Positions 59,491-64,000 of a DNA stretch of 64,000 bases are shown here, one piece after another. Under the pieces are notes generated by a model. It did no database searches and was not told the origin of the DNA. It was given only the letters and a program-made list of their open reading frames with translations. The translations under genes were made by a program, and so were the position numbers. Positions within the stretch are counted from its first letter, which is position 1. Every line of letters begins with the position of its first letter. Source of the DNA: Chitinophaga filiformis. GTDB lineage: Bacteria; Bacteroidota; Bacteroidia; Chitinophagales; Chitinophagaceae. The stretch is from assembly GCF_023100805.1 (NCBI RefSeq), contig NZ_CP095855.1, forward strand, positions 6,303,001 through 6,367,000. Reading direction: 5' to 3'.

Positions 59491-61506
59491 TTAAACTTGT
59501 TGTTGTGGGGGTAATGCATTTGCACTGTTCAAAACACGCAACAGGGCTTCTGTCACTATTTCCTCCATCTCCGATACACCTTCCTTAATAGTGGTAGAGC
59601 TGATGTTTATATTATCAAAAAGCTTTTGCAGGTTGATAATGATACTACGCGCTCCTCCGTTGGTGATACCATCTACTTTATCCCTGGCGCCCGTTCCCCC
59701 GCCGCCTGATGGCTCAGGGGCTCTGCTGACGGCGGTTTGCTCTGTTGCCGGTTTCATTTTAGTTGAAGCCGGGCCGGCAGGTTTGGCCGGCGTCTTAGCG
59801 GGTGTTGCATTCTTCAGCGCATCAAGCGCACTTGGTTGCTTCGCTGTTGATGCAGGCCCATAGCCAGGCGGCACAAGGTCAAGGCTGGATGATGCAGGCG
59901 TTTTACCCGGAGCTGCAACGCTCCATCCGGCGGCCTTTGGCGCCATGGCAGGAGCAGCAGGCGGTTCAAGCGCTGGCTTAGATGCGGGTTTCTTATTGAT
60001 CTCGTCATTATATGCTTTAGACACTGCGCTACCTAATTTGGAGGCATTGTCGGCCGCATGTTTCATCGCATCTACTCCCACCAGGTCTTTCACCGCCTGC
60101 TTACCCGTTTCCCATGCCTTGCTCCAATCGCCCTTGAACACATACATAAGCGCCTGTCCAAGGCCGCTGATGCCGTTGATCACGCCTTTGATACTATCTA
60201 CCACAAAATCCCAGATCAACGAAGCAAAGCCTTTCAGTGCCTCCCAGGCCCCCATAACAACTCCTCTGAATCCGGCAAATGTGTTCCATGCATATAATAC
60301 CGCTCCTATAACGGCTCCCACAGCCAGGGCTACCCACGCTGCCGGGCAAAGGTTCATCGCCGCATTAAGCAGTGCCTGCGCTGTGGCTGATAGGTTCTGC
60401 CACATAGTAAGCGCCTGGTAACCAAGATAGGCACCGCCTATGGCGATAGCCAGGATCCCGAATAGTTCCTCGTGCTCTGAGATAAGACCGGCTACCCACT
60501 GGAGGGCGCCTACCATTGGCATCAGCGCATTATCCACAAACATCGTTACAGTGGGTAACAGACCGGATGCAAGCGTGGTGCCTGCGGCCTCCAGCCGTTC
60601 GCTGAACTCCTGCCATCTTCCCGAGGCGGTGCTGCTCTGATCAGTCATAGAACCAAAGAACTGTCCTCCGGGGCCGGCTGCCAAGGCCAGCGATTCAGAT
60701 AACATGCCGACTGTTATCTGGCCAGCTTCCATCTTCGTCTTTAAGTCGTCCATGGAAAGGCCCGTTTTCTTCGACATTTCGTCCAGCGGATTAAAACCGG
60801 CGCCTATCATTCCCTTCAATGCATCGGATGTAAGTACACCGCCTAACTGCACTTCTGAGAAAGCTTTGACCATGCCCTCCATGTGCTCTTTATTGCCATT
60901 ACTTGCATCGCCCAGCAGGATAAGCGTCTTCATTACGTCGTCTGCAGCTGTACCGGATTGTAACAGCGCTTCGGCATCTTTCATCAGCTCAGTGGGGCTA
61001 AAAGGTGTTTTGAAGGCCATATTCTGGAGGTTGCTCATCAGCTCCTGGGCCTTAAACGCGCTGCCGGTAAGCAGCTCAAAGGACTTCTGTGTCTCTTGCA
61101 GGTCCATTGCCATCTTTAACATGGATGTTCCCTGCTTCAGAAGGCCGTCAAAGCCCTTCTCCTTATCTTTTTTCTCCTCTTTGGCCGGGTCTGAAGCCGG
61201 CGTGGATGCACTGCCTGCGGCACTGCTTGCAGCACTGCTTCCGGTGCTGCTTCCGGGATTGCTTGCAGGATCACCGTAGTCATTCCTGCCGGTTGGTGCA
61301 TTTCGGGATGAAGGACCATGCCTGAGCGGTGGCACGCCACCAGGGGCCACCGGCCCGTTGGCGAAGCGATCCCTGAGCTCGTTTGCAGACGAGCTCAGGG
61401 CCTTCGCACCTGACATGGCGGTTTCACGCAGCATGGAGATACTATTGGCAGCAAAACCGGCGGCCGCTCCCATTTGATTTAACTCCTCACTTGTTGTTCT
61501 TGCCAT
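59491..61506 (-). CDS. tail tape-measure protein
   Basis: A protein of 671 residues from ATG 61506; the longer frame overlaps the chaperone extension and is not preferred. Residues ~120-280 hold the tape-measure domain, with FELLTGSAFKAQELMSNLQN, KTPFSPTELMKDAEALLQ and GAGFNPLDEMSKKTG. Hydrophobic and helical segments follow (~340-440, ILAIAIGGAYLGYQ), and the C-terminal ~150 residues are Pro/Ala/Lys rich. Tape-measure length sets tail length, at roughly 1.5 angstrom per residue, so a tail of about 100 nm is expected if the rule holds. It starts 23 bp after the extension stop. Confidence 0.9.
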   Translation of the reverse strand: MARTTSEELNQMGAAAGFAANSISMLRETAMSGAKALSSSANELRDRFANGPVAPGGVPPLRHGPSSRNAPTGRNDYGDPASNPGSSTGSSAASSAAGSASTPASDPAKEEKKDKEKGFDGLLKQGTSMLKMAMDLQETQKSFELLTGSAFKAQELMSNLQNMAFKTPFSPTELMKDAEALLQSGTAADDVMKTLILLGDASNGNKEHMEGMVKAFSEVQLGGVLTSDALKGMIGAGFNPLDEMSKKTGLSMDDLKTKMEAGQITVGMLSESLALAAGPGGQFFGSMTDQSSTASGRWQEFSERLEAAGTTLASGLLPTVTMFVDNALMPMVGALQWVAGLISEHEELFGILAIAIGGAYLGYQALTMWQNLSATAQALLNAAMNLCPAAWVALAVGAVIGAVLYAWNTFAGFRGVVMGAWEALKGFASLIWDFVVDSIKGVINGISGLGQALMYVFKGDWSKAWETGKQAVKDLVGVDAMKHAADNASKLGSAVSKAYNDEINKKPASKPALEPPAAPAMAPKAAGWSVAAPGKTPASSSLDLVPPGYGPASTAKQPSALDALKNATPAKTPAKPAGPASTKMKPATEQTAVSRAPEPSGGGGTGARDKVDGITNGGARSIIINLQKLFDNINISSTTIKEGVSEMEEIVTEALLRVLNSANALPPQQQV

Positions 61507-61529
61507 TTTGTTATTTTTTTGCACGATCT

Positions 61530-61715
61530 CTACCTTGAGAGTAATGGCAATCCCTTTAACTCCCGCTGCCGTATGTCGTGCAGTTGCGCAAATTTTTCTG
61601 CCCACTGTGCGTCAGTCAGCTGCGAGGTGTCAACCTGGGGCAGATAGTATTCGAACAGCGTTTGAATGTACCCTAAAGGGTTCTTTTCAAAATCGCCGGA
61701 CGCCTCGCTTAGAGC
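61530..61715 (-). CDS. -1 frameshift extension of the tail assembly chaperone
   Basis: This frame has no ATG, GTG or TTG near its start. It opens just after a TGA (61725-61723) that lies upstream of the zero-frame stop, and it encodes about 61 residues (ALSEASGDFEKNPLGYIQTL, then FEYYLPQVD and DAQWAEKFAQLHDIRQREL). It must be read by a -1 slip from the preceding gene. The product would be a fusion of about 163 residues, equal in layout to lambda gpGT or P2 gpE+E'. It ends 23 bp before the tape-measure start. Confidence 0.75.
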   Translation of the reverse strand, partial: ALSEASGDFEKNPLGYIQTLFEYYLPQVDTSQLTDAQWAEKFAQLHDIRQRELKGLPLLSR

Positions 61716-62020
61716 TTTTCCACTTCAACCTTCTTTGCTTCCAGCAGTTTATCCAGCTGCGAGCCCAGGCCATACAGGTAAGACTTGTCATTCAGGATCT
61801 CATCATCCCCACCCAGCCAGGTGGATTTCAGGATGGTCTCATGATAAGCCAGCGGATCGCCTGTGATCAGCGTCATGGCATAACTTACTTCGTCCCTGTT
61901 AGGTTTGCGGCAATAACCGACTTTTCCGTCTGTAGCTGTCAGCTTAAATACATCTCTATATTTCTGCTTCCAGGCATCAATGTGATCTTTGGTAATAGCT
62001 ACCGGTTTTTCTACTGTCAT
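61709..62020 (-). CDS. tail assembly chaperone, zero-frame product
   Basis: A 103-residue protein between the tube and tape-measure genes. It is helical and charged (HIDAWKQKYRDVFKLTATDG, and LLEAKKVEVEKL at the end). Position, size and the overlapping frame downstream identify it as the short form of the tail assembly chaperone, which binds the tape measure during tail building. The terminal codons GAA AAG CTC TAA contain the proposed slip site. Confidence 0.75.
   Translation of the reverse strand: MTVEKPVAITKDHIDAWKQKYRDVFKLTATDGKVGYCRKPNRDEVSYAMTLITGDPLAYHETILKSTWLGGDDEILNDKSYLYGLGSQLDKLLEAKKVEVEKL
61715..61721 (-). promoter_or_regulatory. candidate -1 ribosomal frameshift site GGAAAAG
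   Basis: In the coding direction the zero frame reads GTG GAA AAG CTC TAA. The -1 frame has a TGA four codons upstream of the zero-frame stop, so the slip must occur within about 15 bases. GGAAAAG lets the Lys tRNA shift from AAG to AAA. It is not a perfect X-XXY-YYZ heptamer, so the exact site is a best guess. Confidence 0.5.
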
Positions 62021-62073
62021 AGTATGTTAGTGTATAAGGTATTGTTTTTAAATAAGGTGATCGTGCAATGTGA

Positions 62074-62496
62074 TTATACGTTCTGTTGCAGGCCCATGAA
62101 AACGATCGGCATAGTGATCTCCATGAACTTCGCTCCTTGTTCCCAGCCCTTTTCAAATTCCTTGAACTGGAAGCCGCGGATAATATCCGTACGCGGAGCG
62201 GAGGTGACATCTTTCACATAGGTAACAACGATATCTGCGGTAAGGTCCAGCAGATCCCTGCCGCCAGCTGCTTTTACAGCATCTTCCAATACATCGTATT
62301 CGAATTTCAGCAGCTTTATCTCGCCTTCATAAGTGCGTTTGCCGCGTTGAATGCCGATAGGCTCATCACCAGCGCCATGCAGATGTTCTTTTTCCTGCAG
62401 CAGCTTGTATTTAATACCACGGATACCTACCAGTTCTTTACCCAGCACTACCACCTTCATGTTGGCCCAGGTGCATTCTTTGTTGTCAAAAATCAT
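62074..62496 (-). CDS. tail tube protein
   Basis: A 140-residue beta-rich protein. Its size, position directly after the sheath gene and the strands ANMKVVVLGKELVGIRGIKY, RTYEGEIKLLKFEYDVLEDA and FMEITMPIVFMGLQQNV fit a myophage tail tube. Tubes of this type stack as hexameric rings inside the sheath. It is 30 bp after the sheath gene and 53 bp before the chaperone gene. Confidence 0.85.
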   Translation of the reverse strand: MIFDNKECTWANMKVVVLGKELVGIRGIKYKLLQEKEHLHGAGDEPIGIQRGKRTYEGEIKLLKFEYDVLEDAVKAAGGRDLLDLTADIVVTYVKDVTSAPRTDIIRGFQFKEFEKGWEQGAKFMEITMPIVFMGLQQNV

Positions 62497-62525
62497 AATG
62501 GTTTGTTTTTAGAGTGAATAAGGGC

Positions 62526-63695
62526 TTACTGTAAAGCAGGATTAGTGAAGCCAAGCAATACTTCTATTGTTTTGGTATATCCCACGGGTACAATAGCTGC
62601 TTTTACAGTGAGCTTGCCTGTGCTCAGCACATTCTGGCTGGCATCGATGTTCGCGCTGAAAGAACTGATCTCGTCCACCATGCCAAGGTTTACGGCAGAT
62701 TCGATCCTGCTCTGCAGATACTTGATGACAGGCACGCTGATCTTACCATTTTCGTCAATGGTGATCTCATCATTCAGTTCGTCCACATAGGTCTGATAGG
62801 CGATCATGATGGCCTTGTCTATTACACGGCCCAATGCCAGCTGGCTGTAGTCGTCTGTAACAGGTGCACACATGGGGTCATCATTCAGATAATAACCGGA
62901 GCGGCCAACAAATGTGCGGAGGAAGATGTAGCCTCTGTCATGCAACAGATCGCCGGCACTAAGCTCTTCTGCTTTGGTGGCGTTTACATATGCCGCCAGT
63001 ACGGGCAAAGCGCCATCTTTTACACGGCCGATATTGCGCTGCACAGGAATGGAGGCTGCACGTCCCAGCACTAAGCCTACAGAAGCGCTGCCATCGTTAG
63101 TGGTGCTGCCTGTTACCACGCCAACATGATTTGCGGTATAAGTGCGCAGGTCTTTTAAGGTAGCGAGGTTGGTGGTATCCAGCTCACGGCCTTCAATCAG
63201 TATACGTACAGGTTTGTACTCCGCGCCAAAGGCCAGCGCTAATTGTTGCGCCATGGTAATAGCGTCCAGGCTGTCCTTATCCAGGCCGGCTGTCAGATCC
63301 GGTACATAGGCAGCTGCAGGGTTACGGGTAAGGCCCAGTAAACGGATGCGGCCTTGTGCTGCGTTCAGCAGTTTTGCAGCGCCATTTGCATTTGTCAGGT
63401 CTGCCGCCTGTGTGAGCGTTACGGTGTCTGCAACAGTCATGATATGCAGTTCAGCGCCTTCACCTGCCAGGTCATAAAATTCTTTGATGTGACGGTATGC
63501 GCTGGCATTGCTACCCTCAGCCAGGATGCCGAGGTCTTTTGCTTCGCTCAGGCTAAAGATCACTTTCGGAGTGCTCAGGGGCAGGTTTGCTGTTGCTACG
63601 CCGGTCAGCACCAATCCCGCTACTCCATCATTGCTGGCAGCATTCGCTCCCAGGTTACCGTTTCCTAATGTAATTGCTACTTTTGGTAATCCCAT
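62526..63695 (-). CDS. contractile tail sheath protein (DUF2586 type)
   Basis: A 389-residue sheath protein. The N-terminal part has GLVLTGVATANLPLSTPKVI and RHIKEFYDLAGEGAELHIM. The middle has EYKPVRILIEGRELDTTN, and the C-terminal handshake domain contains VGRSGYYLNDDPMCAPVTDD, YSQLALGRVIDKA and KTIEVLLGFTNPALQ. The length and motif set match DUF2586-type sheaths of Mu-like and Bacteroidota tails. It starts the structural part of the operon, 31 bp after the amidase gene. It would contract to drive the tube into a target envelope. Confidence 0.88.
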   Translation of the reverse strand: MGLPKVAITLGNGNLGANAASNDGVAGLVLTGVATANLPLSTPKVIFSLSEAKDLGILAEGSNASAYRHIKEFYDLAGEGAELHIMTVADTVTLTQAADLTNANGAAKLLNAAQGRIRLLGLTRNPAAAYVPDLTAGLDKDSLDAITMAQQLALAFGAEYKPVRILIEGRELDTTNLATLKDLRTYTANHVGVVTGSTTNDGSASVGLVLGRAASIPVQRNIGRVKDGALPVLAAYVNATKAEELSAGDLLHDRGYIFLRTFVGRSGYYLNDDPMCAPVTDDYSQLALGRVIDKAIMIAYQTYVDELNDEITIDENGKISVPVIKYLQSRIESAVNLGMVDEISSFSANIDASQNVLSTGKLTVKAAIVPVGYTKTIEVLLGFTNPALQ

Positions 63696-63726
63696 TTTTT
63701 ACTTTTTTTGGTTCATTGTAATTGGT

Positions 63727-64000
63727 TTAAATGCTATTTACTATTGCTGTAAAATCGTTGAACTCCTGGCGCGCATCAAAACAGGGGCACGCTTTCTTAA
63801 CAAATGGAAAATCCCGGTGGCCCTGGATCTGCGCCTGCGGATACTGTTTCTTCAACTTTATGATCAATACCCGCATTGACTGCCGCTGCGCAGGCGTTCT
63901 GTTGTCCAATGGCTTGTTATCAGCATCTACCCCGCCGATATAACTGACGTGGATGCTATTTGCATTATGTCCTGCTACGCCGTTACAGATACGCTCTTCA
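63727..64000 (-). CDS. N-acetylmuramoyl-L-alanine amidase, T7 lysozyme-like (partial, 5' end outside window)
   Basis: The C-terminal 90 residues of an amidase that cuts the bond between muramic acid and L-alanine in peptidoglycan. Visible parts are NGVAGHNANSIHVSYIGGVD, PAQRQSMRVLIIKLKKQYPQ, then IQGHRDFPFVKKACPCFDAR. The zinc ligands at the C-terminal end (GHRDF and the Cys of ACPCFD) are those of amidase_2 enzymes such as T7 lysozyme. The N-terminal zinc His lies outside the window. It precedes the sheath gene in the leftward operon, so it is a tail-module lysin or endolysin. Confidence 0.88.
   Translation of the reverse strand, partial: EERICNGVAGHNANSIHVSYIGGVDADNKPLDNRTPAQRQSMRVLIIKLKKQYPQAQIQGHRDFPFVKKACPCFDARQEFNDFTAIVNSI

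Noticed and set aside
61508..62221. 237-codon plus-strand frame over the chaperone and tube genes
   Set aside because: It is antisense to the chaperone, its frameshift extension and the tube gene, with no recognisable domain.
51506..64000. Type VI secretion system or extracellular contractile injection system of the PVC type
   Set aside because: There is a tape measure, a collar fibre and a frameshifted chaperone, and no TssB/C, ClpV or eCIS AAA+ ATPase, so a phage-type tail fits better.

Overview
The window comes from a Bacteroidota chromosome, most likely a Chitinophaga-like member of the Chitinophagaceae. The grounds are SusC/SusD pairs, ECF sigma/FecR pairs, FecR proteins with a DUF4974-type C-terminus, SusC proteins with an STN domain, few Shine-Dalgarno sites, and many lipoproteins and periplasmic glycosidases. 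No ribosomal, tRNA, CRISPR or insertion-sequence gene was recognised.

Region 1 (1-13740, leftward) is a polysaccharide utilisation locus. In transcription order it reads GH31 alpha-xylosidase with a PA14 insert, SusC, SusD, a surface glycan-binding lipoprotein, GH3 beta-glucosidase, GH42 beta-galactosidase and a GH29 alpha-L-fucosidase cut by the window edge. These exo-activities match the linkages of fucogalacto-xyloglucan. A 12-bp direct repeat with a 22-bp period lies just upstream of the first gene. Region 2 (14183-23170) is a second, sigma/FecR-controlled SusCD locus whose only enzyme-like gene encodes a deacetylase-fold protein of unknown activity. Region 3 (23337-39777) is mixed: a cupin protein, two alpha/beta hydrolases, a TPR histidine kinase with a sigma54-type response regulator, a nucleotidyltransferase with a small partner, an ankyrin protein, and several regulator-plus-oxidoreductase modules. 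One of these modules has an SDR lacking two of its three catalytic residues. Region 4 (39849-47732) is a third SusCD locus, with sigma factor, FecR and a TlpA-like thioredoxin protein.

Region 5 (48322-49514) is about 1.2 kb of essentially non-coding DNA with the most unusual structure here. It has an 88-bp perfect palindrome, an 82-bp near-perfect palindrome with the same apex core, an 11-bp periodicity in both, and three CTGTAAAG repeats exactly 32 bp apart. A short gene remnant and a probable AraC promoter follow. Region 6 (49515-51383) has an AraC regulator and a two-domain SnoaL-like protein.

Region 7 (51506-64000, leftward) is a contractile phage-tail module in P2/Mu-like order: amidase, sheath, tube, tail-assembly chaperone with a -1 frameshift extension that has no start codon of its own, tape measure, DUF6046, hub, spike, gp25-like, LysM/X-like, J, I-position protein, collar fibre protein, and a terminal GH16-fold fibre with a degenerate catalytic motif. 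A good terminator ends it. No capsid, portal or terminase gene is in view, so prophage and tailocin-type particle cannot be separated from this window alone.
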